NCBI GenBank assembly: GCA_046349085.1
Contig: JAXMDA010000010.1
Location: 20,868 to 84,867 of the forward strand
DNA from: JAJXWB01 sp046349085
Lineage (GTDB): Bacteria > Pseudomonadota > Alphaproteobacteria > Rhizobiales > Beijerinckiaceae
Direction of reading: 5' to 3'
Length of the DNA: 64,000 nt
Shown: piece after piece, positions 36,207 through 47,068 of the stretch
How the letters are laid out: the number at the start of each line of letters is the position of its first letter
Numbering within the stretch: position 1 is the first letter of the stretch
The notes under the pieces: model-generated
Databases searched by the model: none
What the model was told of the DNA's origin: nothing
Seen by the model: the letters and a program-made list of their open reading frames with translations, nothing else
Translations under genes and position numbers: made by a program

Positions 36207-38867
36207 TTGAACGGCTCGAGTTTCAAGCGGATTGCGCTTTTCGTCGCGGCGGCGGCGCTCGCTGTCGCCTGCGTCAGCGCCGCCGCGCTGTGGAAGCTTC
36301 GCCGCGATGCGCTGGCGGACGCCCGCCACGGCGTCGCCAGCCTTGCGGCCATGCTGGCCGAACAGGTGCAGCAATCCACGCGCGCCGTCGATTTCGCCAT
36401 CAACGAGACCGAGGCCGCGCTGGCGGCGGACACCCCGGCCGCCTTCGCCGTGGCGGCGGCGCGCGCGGAGACGCTGCGCGCCATGGCCGAGGCCGCCGAC
36501 AAGCGGCCTGCGATCGACCTCATCGAAGTCTTCGACGCCCACGGGCGCAAACTTGCGACCTCGCGCGGCTTGCCGGCGCTCGAACCCGCGCGCGATGTGG
36601 ACGCGGCCGCGATCGCGGCGGGCCGTGACGGTCGGGCCCGGATCGGCATGTTGCGCGTCAGCGAGGCGACGGGCGAACTGGTCGTCGACGTGGCGAAGCC
36701 CGTGGCCGGCGCAAATGGCGGTTACATCGGCGTCGTGCGCGCGCTCGTGAAGCCCGCCGCGCTTGTCAGCACCTATTCGCCGATCTCGGCGATGGCCGGT
36801 CGTAGCTATGCCTTGTTCGCGCATTCAGGACGCGTTCTGGCGCGCTATCCGAACGGCGTATCGCTCGGCGCCGGTCAGGCGCTGCCGAGCGCCTCGCCCT
36901 TCTATGCAACCGCGGCCGCGGGCGGCGGCGTCTACGAGACCGCGAGCGCCTTCGACGGGCAGAGGCGTTTCGTCGCGCTCAATCCCGTGCCGTTCAGCGA
37001 CTTCATCGTCACGGTGTCGATCCGCAAGGAGACGGCGCTGGCGCACTGGCGCGATCAGGCGGCCGCCATCGCCCTCGCCACCCTGCTCGCCTTCGTCATC
37101 GCCGGCTTCCTGATGCGCGCGCTGCACGACCAGTTCCGCAAGCTCGCCGACAAGGAGGCGACTTTGCGCGCGCAGTCGCGCGCGCTGGAATTGTCCAACC
37201 AGCGCTTCGCCGTTGCGCTCGAAAGCATGTCGCAGGGGCTTGTGGTGTTCGACAGGCAAGCCCGAGTGGTCATCTGCAACGAGCGCTACGCGACCCTCTA
37301 CCGGCTCGAGCCCGACGCCATACGGCCCGGCATGTCGGCGCGGGAAGTGCTGGAGCTGCGCGCGGCGAACGGCGTCTTTCCGGGGACCTCGCCGGAAGCC
37401 TATACGCGCGACGCGCTGTCGCGCCGCTTCACCGACCGCCGGGTCGATATTCTCAACGACGGCCGGTCGATCCTCATCAATCACGCGGTCTGCGCCGACG
37501 GCGGCATCGTCGTGACGCACGAGGACATCACCGAACGCGAGCAGGCCAACGAGCGCATTGCGCACATGGCCATGCACGACGAGCTGACGCAGCTCGCCAA
37601 CCGCGCGCTCTTCCTGCACACGCTCGCGCAATTGCGCGGCCGGATCGGCAGGGATTACGAGGCGCTCGTCGTCGTCCTGCTCGATCTCGACGACTTCAAG
37701 CCGGTCAACGACAGCCAGGGCCATGCCGCCGGCGACAGCATCCTGCGCGAATGCGCCGCGCGCCTGCTCGACGCCGTACCGCACGCCCATGTCGTGGCGC
37801 GGCTGGGCGGCGACGAATTTGCTATCGCGCTCGGCCTGCGCGCGCGCATCGATATCGACGCGGAAGCGCTCGCCCTGCGCATTGTCGGGCGCATTCGCGA
37901 GCCCTACGCCTGGCAGCGGCAGGTGCTCGAGATCAACGCCTGCGCCGGCGTGGCGATCATCGAGGATTGTGAACTGTCGACCGACGACATGCTGCGCCGC
38001 GCCGATCTCGCGCTCTACGCCGCCAAGGCCGCGGGCGCGGGCGTGTGCCGCATGTTCGAACCGCATATGGAGCTCGAAGCGCTGACGCAGCGCGCGCTCG
38101 CCGCAGACCTCGCCAGGGCGATCGCTGAAGACGCGCTCGAACTCGCCTACCAGCCCGTTGTCGACGCCGACACGCTCGAAATCCGCTACATGGAGGCGCT
38201 ACTGCGCTGGCGCCATCCGCAGCTCGGGCCCATTTCACCGTTGCGCTTCGTCAAGCTCGCCGAGGAGACGCGGCAGATCGGCGACCTCGGGCGCTGGGTG
38301 CTGAAGCGCGCCTGCGCCGACGCCATCGCCTGGCCCGCGCATGTCGGCGTGGCGGTCAACGTCTCGCCGCTGCAGCTCGCCAATGGCGATTTCGCCGGCG
38401 TCGTGCTGGATGCGCTGGAGGAAACGGGCCTCGCGCACGAGCGTCTCGAACTGGAGATCACCGAGTCGGTCCTGTTGCAGGACCGGGGCGACGATCTCGT
38501 CGCGCTGCGCAAGCTGCGCCAAAGCGGCGTCTCCATCGCGCTCGACGATTTCGGCACTGGCTTTGCGTCGATGAGCTATCTGAAGCGCTTTCCGTTCGAC
38601 CGGCTGAAGATCGACCGCTCCTTCGTCACCGACGCGCCGCGCGACGCCGGCTCGGCCGCGATCGTGGCCGCGACCATCCAGCTCGCCTGCGCCTACGACA
38701 TCGAGGTGACGGCCGAGGGCGTCGAGACCTACGAGCAATATCAGGCGCTGCGCGCCGCCGGCGTGAGGCTGATGCAGGGCTATCTTTTCGGCAGGCCGGA
38801 GAAGCTGTCCGGCGCCTTGCCGGAGATCGACGTCGCCGTGTCGATCTCGTCGGGCAAGGTCGCTTGA
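36207..38867 (+). CDS. Membrane GGDEF-EAL protein with periplasmic sensor
   Basis: An 886-residue signalling protein. Order: one membrane helix (about 8-28), a periplasmic Cache-like sensor (about 30-285), a second helix (about 290-310), a PAS-like domain (SQGLVVFDRQARVV), a GGDEF domain and an EAL domain. The cyclase signature RLGGDEF is intact. The phosphodiesterase residues (EALLRW, VNVSPLQL, ITESVLL, LDDFGTG, LKIDRSF, AEGVET) are also intact, so it could both make and degrade c-di-GMP. TTG 36207 is preferred because AGGAAGG lies seven bases before it; an in-frame TTG at 36153 has no such site. The ligand of the sensor is unknown. Confidence 0.9.
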   Translation: MNGSSFKRIALFVAAAALAVACVSAAALWKLRRDALADARHGVASLAAMLAEQVQQSTRAVDFAINETEAALAADTPAAFAVAAARAETLRAMAEAADKRPAIDLIEVFDAHGRKLATSRGLPALEPARDVDAAAIAAGRDGRARIGMLRVSEATGELVVDVAKPVAGANGGYIGVVRALVKPAALVSTYSPISAMAGRSYALFAHSGRVLARYPNGVSLGAGQALPSASPFYATAAAGGGVYETASAFDGQRRFVALNPVPFSDFIVTVSIRKETALAHWRDQAAAIALATLLAFVIAGFLMRALHDQFRKLADKEATLRAQSRALELSNQRFAVALESMSQGLVVFDRQARVVICNERYATLYRLEPDAIRPGMSAREVLELRAANGVFPGTSPEAYTRDALSRRFTDRRVDILNDGRSILINHAVCADGGIVVTHEDITEREQANERIAHMAMHDELTQLANRALFLHTLAQLRGRIGRDYEALVVVLLDLDDFKPVNDSQGHAAGDSILRECAARLLDAVPHAHVVARLGGDEFAIALGLRARIDIDAEALALRIVGRIREPYAWQRQVLEINACAGVAIIEDCELSTDDMLRRADLALYAAKAAGAGVCRMFEPHMELEALTQRALAADLARAIAEDALELAYQPVVDADTLEIRYMEALLRWRHPQLGPISPLRFVKLAEETRQIGDLGRWVLKRACADAIAWPAHVGVAVNVSPLQLANGDFAGVVLDALEETGLAHERLELEITESVLLQDRGDDLVALRKLRQSGVSIALDDFGTGFASMSYLKRFPFDRLKIDRSFVTDAPRDAGSAAIVAATIQLACAYDIEVTAEGVETYEQYQALRAAGVRLMQGYLFGRPEKLSGALPEIDVAVSISSGKVA

Positions 38868-38892
38868 TGAATGAGCGCCGTGCCTGGACCGC

Positions 38893-38937
38893 GAGCCTTC
38901 AGGCTCGTTCCGGCCAAGCAAAATGCCCTGAAGGCTC
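38893..38937. terminator. Inverted repeat between convergent genes
   Basis: Eleven-base perfect arms GAGCCTTCAGG and CCTGAAGGCTC separated by 23 bases, lying between the convergent GGDEF-EAL and HPr genes. No T run follows on either strand, so its role as a bidirectional terminator is only plausible. Confidence 0.4.
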
Positions 38938-39263
38938 TATTCGTCCTCGCCGAAACGGTTGGCGACCAGCGTCGTGATCGCCTCGATCGCCTGCTCCGCC
39001 TGCGCGCCGGTGGCGGCGACCGTAATCGTCGTGCCGATGCCCGCGCCCAGCGTCAGGATGCCCATGATCGACGTGCCGCCGACCGTCTCGCCGCAACGCG
39101 ATACGAAGACGTCGCAGTCGAAATTCTCGACGCATTGCACGAATTTCGCAGTGGCGCGCGCGTGCAGCCCCTTCTTGTTGACGATGGGCATGTCGCGCAC
39201 GATCGCGCCCTCGGGGAAATTGGCGACGCCCGAGCAATCCTCGTCCTGACCAGATCCGTCCAT
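38937..39263 (-). CDS. HPr-like phosphocarrier protein
   Basis: A 108-residue HPr of the alphaproteobacterial nitrogen/carbon PTS. The phosphorylated histidine is H34 (KGLHARAT) and the HprK target serine is S65 (GGTSIMGIL). HPr proteins are usually near 88 residues; this one has an N-terminal extension of about 20 residues (MDGSGQDEDC...). Its start lies two bases from the end of the EIIA gene, so they form one transcript with hprK upstream. No sugar permease (EIIB/EIIC) is present, which matches a purely regulatory PTS. Confidence 0.93.
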   Translation of the reverse strand: MDGSGQDEDCSGVANFPEGAIVRDMPIVNKKGLHARATAKFVQCVENFDCDVFVSRCGETVGGTSIMGILTLGAGIGTTITVAATGAQAEQAIEAITTLVANRFGEDE

Positions 39264-39265
39264 CG

Positions 39266-39667
39266 TCACTTTCCGCTCAGAACACGGCTGGCGATTTGAA
39301 TGTACTTGCGGCCGGCGTCCTGCGCCTGCGCCGCCGCCGTTTCGAGATTGCTGTGGTCGCGCACCGAGGCGAGCTTGATCAGCATCGGCAGGTTGATGCC
39401 GGCGACGACCTCCACCTTGGCGCCGTTCATCACGGAGATCGCGAGATTGGACGGGGTGCCGCCGAACATGTCGGTGAGCAGGATCACGCCCTGGCCGGAT
39501 TCGACGGAATTGACCGCCGCCATGATGTCGGCGCGCCGCTTCTCCATGTCGTCTTCCGGGCCGATGGTGATCGTGGCCAATTGCTTCTGCGGCCCGACGA
39601 CATGCTCGAGCGCCGCGCGAAACTCCGTAGCCAGGCAACCATGGGTCACGAGGACCATGCCGATCAT
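39266..39667 (-). CDS. PTS EIIA component, mannose family
   Basis: A 133-residue EIIA-Man-type protein that accepts phosphate from HPr; H9 (VTHGCLA) is the expected phosphorylation site. DMFGGTPSN and the following MNGAKVEVVAGINLPML are typical. ATG 39667 is chosen because only a TTG lies further upstream. In this group the protein has no cognate permease in the locus and serves signalling. The 292-base gap up to hprK holds no gene that I can support. Confidence 0.93.
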   Translation of the reverse strand: MIGMVLVTHGCLATEFRAALEHVVGPQKQLATITIGPEDDMEKRRADIMAAVNSVESGQGVILLTDMFGGTPSNLAISVMNGAKVEVVAGINLPMLIKLASVRDHSNLETAAAQAQDAGRKYIQIASRVLSGK

Positions 39668-39959
39668 CAGATGCAACCGTTCATTCGCCGCCGCCGGAGC
39701 CGATCGCGCGACGCAGGCGTCCGCGGGCTTTCCGGAATTGGTTGATTATCCTGTCGCGGTCCAGCCCGCCTCGTGAATGCGTTGCGCAAGAGTGCAAACG
39801 GGTCATTCGCATGAAGCGCGCTCAGAAGCTCCTGAAACGATCGCGCGGGCCGCACGGGGCCGCGACGACCCCGGGCCGCACGATCGCCCGTGCAGCGGGG
39901 CGGCCATTTTGTGCGTTGCGGCGCGCTTGGCAAGTGAAATGCGCGCCGAGGCTACGAAT

Positions 39960-40439
39960 TTAGGCGCCTATTTGGTTGATAAGCTCCAGAATCGCCTGCG
40001 CCGCACCCGCCTCGCCGATGGCGAGCGCGAGCCGCGGGGTCTCGACGCCCTCGATGACCGCGATCTTGTCGGCGGAGCCCGGCATTCGCGGCGGATGATC
40101 GCTTTCCCGGTTGCGGTCGACCAGATCGACGACCAGCCGCAGCACCACAGCGGCTTCGTGATCGACCGGAAAAATCCCCTGGCCGCGCCGCTCGATGCGT
40201 CCCGCGATCGCCTTGTGCGGCGAAAGCACGAGCCTGTTACCGTGGGCGACAATTCGGACGCGGTCGTCTGCGACCAGCCGGCCGAACCAGCCGCGACGGC
40301 GGGCCTCCTCGGCAAGTTCTTCCGCCAGACGGCTTTTTCCCGCCGCCGATCTGCCGCGCAGCAGCACGCCGGCGCTGCCGACCGCCACGGCGACGCCGTG
40401 GATCGTGGCCGTCGCCGCCCCGCCCTCGGCCTTGTTCAT
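39960..40439 (-). CDS. hprK: HPr kinase/phosphorylase, short form
   Basis: A 159-residue kinase domain with Walker A G29-RSAAGKS-36 and the HprK signature region RIERRGQGIF. Firmicute HprK is about 310 residues; alphaproteobacteria carry this short form lacking the N-terminal domain. It phosphorylates HPr on serine and so adjusts the PTS relay. ATG overlaps the chvG stop by four bases, tying the PTS to the ChvGI system. Confidence 0.92.
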   Translation of the reverse strand: MNKAEGGAATATIHGVAVAVGSAGVLLRGRSAAGKSRLAEELAEEARRRGWFGRLVADDRVRIVAHGNRLVLSPHKAIAGRIERRGQGIFPVDHEAAVVLRLVVDLVDRNRESDHPPRMPGSADKIAVIEGVETPRLALAIGEAGAAQAILELINQIGA

Positions 40440-42226
40440 GGCGCGGCCGGCAGCCAGACGGTGAAGCGCGCCCCCAGCGGGCGTTCGGGGTCTTTCGGAT
40501 CGGTCCGGTTCATGGCGCGGATACGGCCGTTGTGGGCTTCCACGATCTGCCGGGAGATCGACAGGCCGAGCCCGGAATTCTGGCCGAAGCCCTGGTTCGG
40601 GCGGTCGGTGTAGAAGCGTTCGAAGATGCGCTCGAAGGCGTGCGCGGGAATGCCGGGCCCGTCGTCGTCGACAATGGCCTCATAGCCCTCGCGCCCGCCG
40701 TTGGCGCCCGTCCCGCGCGCCGGCTTGAGGCTGACGCGCACGACGCCGCCGGGTTCGGAGAAGGAGCGGGCGTTGTCGATCAGATTGTTGAACACCTGGC
40801 CAAGGCGGGAATCGTGGCCGAGCACGCGCCAGGGCCTGCGGCCGTTCTCCAGCGCCGGGGCGCGCGCCAGGTCGAACTCGACCCGCACGCCGTCGCCGCG
40901 GTCGACGCTCTGCGCCACGCCCACCACCGCCTGCAGCACGGCCGACAGGTCGACCTCCGCCATGTCGAAGCGGGCGAGTTCGGCGTCGAGCCGCGAGGCG
41001 TCGGAAATGTCGCTGATCAGACGGTCGAGGCGACGCACGTCGTGCTCGATGACCTCCAGCAGGCGGCGGCGCGAATCGTCGGTTTTCGCGATGGGCAGCG
41101 TTTCGACGGCGCTGCGCAGCGAGGTCAGGGGGTTCTTCAGTTCGTGCGCGACGTCGGCGGCGAAACTCTCGATCGCCTCGATGCGCAGGTAGAGCGCGCC
41201 GGTCATGTCGCGCAAGGCCGCGGACAGATGGCCGATCTCGTCCGGGCGGTCGGAGAAGTCCGGAATCTCGTGGCGCGCCTTCCCGCCGCGGCGCACGCGC
41301 TCGGCGGCTTCCGCCAGCCTGCGGATCGGTTCGGCGATCGTGCCGGCGAAGAACATCGACAGCAGCAGCATCACGCTCGCCGACACGAGGAAGATGCGCA
41401 CGATCGCCCAGCGCTCGGAGGCGATGATCTTGTCGATGTCGGCGCCTTGCGTCGACAGCAGCAGCGCGCCGCGCACCGCGCGAAAGCGCTGGATCGGCAC
41501 CGCGACGGAGACGACCGTTTCGCCGCGGTCGTTGACGCGCACGACCGACCCGGCGGTTCCCGACAGCGCGCGCGCGACCTCGGGCAGGGCGCGACCGTCG
41601 CCGGCCGTCGATTCGATCTCGTTCGACTGGTTGCTCGGCCCATAAAGGCGCTTGAACTGCGCCCACAGGCTCTCCAGGAAGCTCGGCGCCCCGCCGACCG
41701 GCGGCAGGTCGGACGGCACGATCAGCGAGCGGCTGGTGAGCGAGCGCGAATCCAGCAGCATGTAGCCGTCGCGGTCGTAGACGCGCGCGCGTGTGCGCGT
41801 CGGCGAAACCAGGCGATGCAGCAGCGGCCCGATGCGGTCGGGATTGATCGAGAATTCGAGGCTGGGCGAGGCTTCGTCCGAGGGGCCGTAGCTCTGGCCG
41901 GGCGCGAGCTGCAGCAGCTTCTCCGGATCGATGGCGATCGAATCCGTCTCCACCGTCGCCGACGAGGCGATGGCGGCGGCGATGATCTCGCCCTGGCTCT
42001 GCAGGCTCTGCAGCCGCGCGTCGATCAGGCCGGCGCGAAACTGGTTGAGGTAGAGAAAGCCGAGCAGCAGCGCGAACAGGCCGCCGAGGTTGAGGACGAT
42101 GATGCGGCGCGTCAGCGACGAGGAGAAGCGCGTCAGCGTGGCGCGCCACAACTGGCGCACACGCACGAGCCGCTTCAGCCGTCGGATCGGCCGCACGACC
42201 GGTTCGCTATGCGCCTCGACGCTCAT
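40436..42226 (-). CDS. chvG: Sensor histidine kinase ChvG
   Basis: A 596-residue membrane kinase. It has two helices (about 42-60 and 277-298) bracketing a large periplasmic sensor, then a HAMP domain, a dimerisation domain with H361 (DVAHELKNPLTSL), and an ATPase domain with N-box FNNLIDNA, DDDGPGIP and SGLGLSIS. ChvG/ExoS senses envelope and acid conditions in rhizobia and agrobacteria and phosphorylates ChvI. It follows chvI by 43 bases and is coupled to hprK. Confidence 0.95.
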   Translation of the reverse strand: MSVEAHSEPVVRPIRRLKRLVRVRQLWRATLTRFSSSLTRRIIVLNLGGLFALLLGFLYLNQFRAGLIDARLQSLQSQGEIIAAAIASSATVETDSIAIDPEKLLQLAPGQSYGPSDEASPSLEFSINPDRIGPLLHRLVSPTRTRARVYDRDGYMLLDSRSLTSRSLIVPSDLPPVGGAPSFLESLWAQFKRLYGPSNQSNEIESTAGDGRALPEVARALSGTAGSVVRVNDRGETVVSVAVPIQRFRAVRGALLLSTQGADIDKIIASERWAIVRIFLVSASVMLLLSMFFAGTIAEPIRRLAEAAERVRRGGKARHEIPDFSDRPDEIGHLSAALRDMTGALYLRIEAIESFAADVAHELKNPLTSLRSAVETLPIAKTDDSRRRLLEVIEHDVRRLDRLISDISDASRLDAELARFDMAEVDLSAVLQAVVGVAQSVDRGDGVRVEFDLARAPALENGRRPWRVLGHDSRLGQVFNNLIDNARSFSEPGGVVRVSLKPARGTGANGGREGYEAIVDDDGPGIPAHAFERIFERFYTDRPNQGFGQNSGLGLSISRQIVEAHNGRIRAMNRTDPKDPERPLGARFTVWLPAAP

Positions 42227-42269
42227 TCGGCTCCATCAGTCCGGGAGATTCCAGCTTTTTCGGGGCGTT

Positions 42270-42968
42270 TCAGGCTTCCTTGAAGCGATAGCCGACGCCG
42301 TAGAGGGTTTCGATCATCTCGAAATCGTCGTCTACCGCCTTGAACTTCTTGCGCAGGCGCTTGATGTGGCTGTCGATCGTGCGGTCGTCGACATAGACCT
42401 GATCGTCGTAGGCGGCGTCCATCAGGGCGTTGCGGCTCTTGACCACGCCCGGGCGGGTGGCGAGCGCCTGCAGGATCAGGAATTCCGTCACGGTCAGCGT
42501 CACCGGCTGGCCGTTCCAGGTGCAGGTGTGGCGCTCCGGGTCCATGCGCAGCGCGCCGCGTTCGAGCAGCTTGACCTCCTGCTCCTTCTGCGTGGCGGCC
42601 TCCTTCGGGCTCGAGCGGCGCAGGATCGCCTTCACGCGCTCCACCAGCAGGCGCTGGGAGAAGGGTTTGCGGATGAAATCGTCCGCGCCCATCTTCAGGC
42701 CGAACAATTCGTCGATCTCCTCGTCCTTCGACGTCAGGAAGATCACGGGAAGGTCGGACTTCTGGCGCAGGCGGCGCAGCAGCTCCATGCCGTCCATGCG
42801 CGGCATCTTGATGTCGAAAATGGCGAGGTCCGGCGGATTGGTCCGCAGCCCGTCGAGCGCCGTTGCGCCGTCGGTGTAGGTCTGGACGCGATAGCCTTCC
42901 CCTTCCAGGGCAATGGAGACGGAAGTCAGGATGTTGCGATCGTCGTCGACGAGAGCGATGGTCGGCAT
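42270..42968 (-). CDS. chvI: Response regulator ChvI
   Basis: A 232-residue OmpR/PhoB-type regulator. The receiver domain has acidic residues D8-D10, phospho-acceptor D52 (FDIKMPRMDG) and K104-region TSKDEE. The C-terminal winged helix includes RNALMDAAYDDQVYVDDRTI and SHIKRLRKKF. ATG 42968 begins MPTIALVDDD; longer upstream frames lack family similarity. Together with chvG it controls exopolysaccharide, envelope and acid-response genes in related bacteria. Confidence 0.96.
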   Translation of the reverse strand: MPTIALVDDDRNILTSVSIALEGEGYRVQTYTDGATALDGLRTNPPDLAIFDIKMPRMDGMELLRRLRQKSDLPVIFLTSKDEEIDELFGLKMGADDFIRKPFSQRLLVERVKAILRRSSPKEAATQKEQEVKLLERGALRMDPERHTCTWNGQPVTLTVTEFLILQALATRPGVVKSRNALMDAAYDDQVYVDDRTIDSHIKRLRKKFKAVDDDFEMIETLYGVGYRFKEA

Positions 42969-43177
42969 GAAGCGTGAAATCCTCGGTCGTTGGGGCGGCG
43001 GCGCGGCGGAACTGCGTGCAGTTCGCAGCGTAGCGCCCGGGAAAATCTGGGCCGCCGGGAGTGAATGCGGCCTGAATGGCGCCGGCCTGCGGCGCGCGGG
43101 CGGAATGTCTTGGCCGTTTCCGGCCAAAATGCGACAGTCCAGCGAATATATGCGTCATACCGCCGGAAATCGAGACC

Positions 43178-43957
43178 TTGCCTGCCGAAACCCCTGAAAA
43201 GCCCGACATTCCCGCCACGGCGCAGCCGCAATACGACGCCGTCGGCGAGGCCAAGCGCCTGTTGCGCGCCATCCGCGCGGGCGCGCTGGCGACGCTGGAC
43301 GGGCAGGGTTTTCCCTTCGCCACGCTGGTCAACGTCGCGACCGCGCACGACGGCGCGCCCATCCTGCTGATGTCGAAACTGGCGACCCATACCCGCAACC
43401 TCGAGGAGCGACCGCAGGCTTCCATCCTGCTCGCCCAGACCGGCAAGGGCGACCCGCTCGCCCATCCCCGCCTCACGGTTTCCGGGCGCCTCGCCCGCGA
43501 CGCCGATCCGGCGTTGCGCGCCCGCTTTCTGGCGCGCCACCCCAAGTCCGCGCTCTATGCGGATTTCGCGGACTTCTCGTTCTGGCGCATGACGCCGACC
43601 GGCTTTCATCTCAACGGCGGCTTTGCGCGCGCCGCGGATTTCGAGCCCGCGACGATTCTCGCCGACCTCGCTGGCGCCGACGATCTGATCGCCGCCGAGG
43701 AAAGCGCGCTTGGCCATCTCAACGCCGACCATGCCGATGCGCTGCGACTCTATGCCGCGAAACTCGACGGCCAGCCGGAGGCGCGCTGGCATGCCACGGG
43801 CCTCGATCCCGAGGGTCTCGATCTGGCGGCCGGCGACCGGACTTCGCGAATCGCCTTTCCTTCCCGCATCGCAACAGCAGACGCGCTGCGTGGCATTCTA
43901 GTCGCGCTGGCGCGGCAGGCGCGCGCCGCCGGATCGCAATCCTCATCGCCAATGTAA
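43178..43957 (+). CDS. HugZ-like / pyridoxamine-phosphate-oxidase-fold protein
   Basis: A protein of about 259 residues. The N-terminal split-barrel flavin-fold domain (AGALATLDGQGFPFATLVNV, MSKLATHTRNLEERPQAS) is followed by a C-terminal DUF2470-like domain (about 175-250, with GHLNADHADALRLYA). HugZ proteins of this layout bind or degrade haem. TTG 43178 is a tentative start, because the frame open from 43076 begins with a Cys/Arg-rich stretch overlapping the chvI promoter region. A short palindrome TTGGCCG-N4-CGGCCAA precedes it at about 43112-43129. Confidence 0.8.
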   Translation: MPAETPEKPDIPATAQPQYDAVGEAKRLLRAIRAGALATLDGQGFPFATLVNVATAHDGAPILLMSKLATHTRNLEERPQASILLAQTGKGDPLAHPRLTVSGRLARDADPALRARFLARHPKSALYADFADFSFWRMTPTGFHLNGGFARAADFEPATILADLAGADDLIAAEESALGHLNADHADALRLYAAKLDGQPEARWHATGLDPEGLDLAAGDRTSRIAFPSRIATADALRGILVALARQARAAGSQSSSPM

Positions 43958-44111
43958 CCGGCTATTGATATTGTCCGCCTAATAGGCCTTTGGGCGTCTT
44001 GCCCTGAGGGCGCGCGCGCACTAAACGTCGCGCCACTTTCACTGATGTGACACGATGCGTCCGGACCGCGATTCCAGATAGGGAACGGCCCCGACCGATC
44101 GGGAGAAACGC

Positions 44112-45725
<1,614 letters not shown>

Positions 45726-45750
45726 GCGATACGCTTTTCGAAATTTCAAA

Positions 45751-45780
45751 GCCGCCGCGCATTGCGCGGCGGCTTTTTTC
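45751..45780 (+). terminator. Rho-independent terminator after pckA
   Basis: Nine-base stem GCCGCCGCG / CGCGGCGGC with a five-base loop, followed directly by six T residues. It begins 25 bases after the pckA stop codon. Confidence 0.93.
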
Positions 45781-45835
45781 TTTGCGTTTCGCCCGCGCAA
45801 AAAGGCCGCACCAAAAATTTTTTTGACGCTGCGGA

Positions 45836-46303
45836 ATGCTGTCGAAGCTGTGGTATCAGACGCCCGTTCGCTTCATCCGATCTGCGCCGACGGACCCCCA
45901 CATCGTGCAACTCGACAATGCCAGGCTTGCCGCCGATATCCTGCTATGGGCGGAGCCGCTCGCGCGCGATCGCCTGACGGTTTTCTGGAACGCCGCCGCG
46001 CGCGAACCCGCCTCCGGCAAGGCGCTCGCCGACCTGCACTGGCGCGCCTGGCGCTGCGCTCTCTCCAATCTGCCGCACGGCGCCGCCGCCAGCCGTCGCG
46101 ATCTGGCGCTCCTCATGCGAAACGCCGGCCTGCAGGCCGAGATCATCCGCGACGGCGACGAGGCCGTGATCGACGAGATCGCGGAGGTCATCGTCGCGCG
46201 TTTTCGTCGTTCGCCGGCGCGCGCGAAGGATTACACCAAGGCGCTGGTGCTGACCGCAGCCGGCCTGCTCGCGCCGCCCGCATCCACAGCGCGCGCCGCG
46301 TAA
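45836..46303 (+). CDS. Hypothetical protein
   Basis: A 155-residue protein that I do not recognise. It is rich in Ala, Arg and Leu, with several tryptophans in the first half (KLWYQTPVRF, LLWAEPL, VFWNAA, LHWRAWRCAL) and no membrane helix or signal peptide. ATG 45836 is the first start; a GTG at 45905 is an alternative. A TTGACG at 45823-45828 after an A/T-rich run resembles a -35 box, but no convincing -10 box follows at the right distance. It is convergent with the yidB-like gene. Confidence 0.55.
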   Translation: MLSKLWYQTPVRFIRSAPTDPHIVQLDNARLAADILLWAEPLARDRLTVFWNAAAREPASGKALADLHWRAWRCALSNLPHGAAASRRDLALLMRNAGLQAEIIRDGDEAVIDEIAEVIVARFRRSPARAKDYTKALVLTAAGLLAPPASTARAA

Positions 46304-46311
46304 CGCCGTCC

Positions 46312-46347
46312 AGAGAAAAGGAAAATCCGGCGGCTCGCGCCGCCGGA
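46312..46347 (-). terminator. Rho-independent terminator for the yidB-like gene
   Basis: Eight-base stem TCCGGCGG / CCGCCGGA with a six-base loop. On the minus strand it is followed by TTTTCCTTTT. It sits 26 bases beyond the minus-strand gene and just after the stop of the plus-strand hypothetical gene. Confidence 0.75.
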
Positions 46348-46372
46348 TGCGAATCGTTCGATGTCGCGCTCT

Positions 46373-46834
46373 TCAGCGCGCCGACAATTCCTCGGCCGTC
46401 GGGAGGCGGCCGCGCGGGGTCAGCTTGTCGATCACGCCGGGCAGCGCCTGCGCGAGGCCCGCGAGCAGATCCTGCTCGCTGACGCCGGCGGCGCGCGCCA
46501 GATCGCTGATCGTCGTCTGGCCGAGCGTCGAGCCGAGCTGGCCCGGCTGGATCGGCTGGTTCTGCCCCGTGCCGATCCACGAGCCGATCGTGCCGCCCTG
46601 GCCCGCCTTCTCGAATTTGGAAACGAGATCGCCGAGCCCGCCGATCAGGCCGCCGCCGCCGTCGCCGCCGAGCGGCGGCAGGGACGGCGAGGGCGCAGGG
46701 GCCGGCGCCGGCTCCGGCTCGGACTTGCGGCTCAACATGTTCTTGAGCAGAAGCGCGCCGATGGCGATGGCGATCGGCTTGGCGAGGCTGCCGCCCGGCA
46801 CTGCATCCTGCACGGCGTCGTCGAAGAAACCCAT
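46373..46834 (-). CDS. YidB-like protein (DUF937 family)
   Basis: A 153-residue protein with a short hydrophobic segment (about 17-33), a Pro/Ala/Glu linker, a Gly-rich stretch (LGGDGGGGLIGGLGDLV), and the YidB-type C-terminal region (TTISDLARAAGVSEQDLLAGL, ALPGVIDKLTP). The family function is unknown. AGGGAGAG lies five bases before ATG 46834, which decides the start. Confidence 0.82.
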   Translation of the reverse strand: MGFFDDAVQDAVPGGSLAKPIAIAIGALLLKNMLSRKSEPEPAPAPAPSPSLPPLGGDGGGGLIGGLGDLVSKFEKAGQGGTIGSWIGTGQNQPIQPGQLGSTLGQTTISDLARAAGVSEQDLLAGLAQALPGVIDKLTPRGRLPTAEELSAR

Positions 46835-47068
46835 AGCACTCTCCCTGTTTCGTCGAGGCCGCAACGCGGTCTTCGCATTGCGACGCGAGAAGTCCCCCAA
46901 GATCGTCCTCGCGGCCTGGCCGCCGCCGCGCGGGTAATGTCGTGCCGGATCATGGCCAATACAAGTCTGCCGCCGCACACTCCTTCGTCACTTGCGTTTT
47001 GGCGAAAGTGTCACGACATTCCGCAACGAGCCGGAGCGCTCGTGCGCCGGTCGGGTTGGAGAAAGCGC

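Noticed and set aside
39667..39933. Possible 88-codon gene in the EIIA-hprK gap
   Set aside because: Arg/Pro-rich translation without any family pattern or ribosome binding site; the gap is better read as promoter or leader DNA.
40532..42283. 583-codon plus-strand frame opposite chvG
   Set aside because: Antisense to a complete, well-conserved kinase gene; its translation is low-complexity and has no recognisable domain.
45823..45856. Promoter with TTGACG and a -10 box upstream of the hypothetical gene
   Set aside because: No -10-like hexamer lies 16-18 bases after TTGACG, so I do not list it as a promoter.
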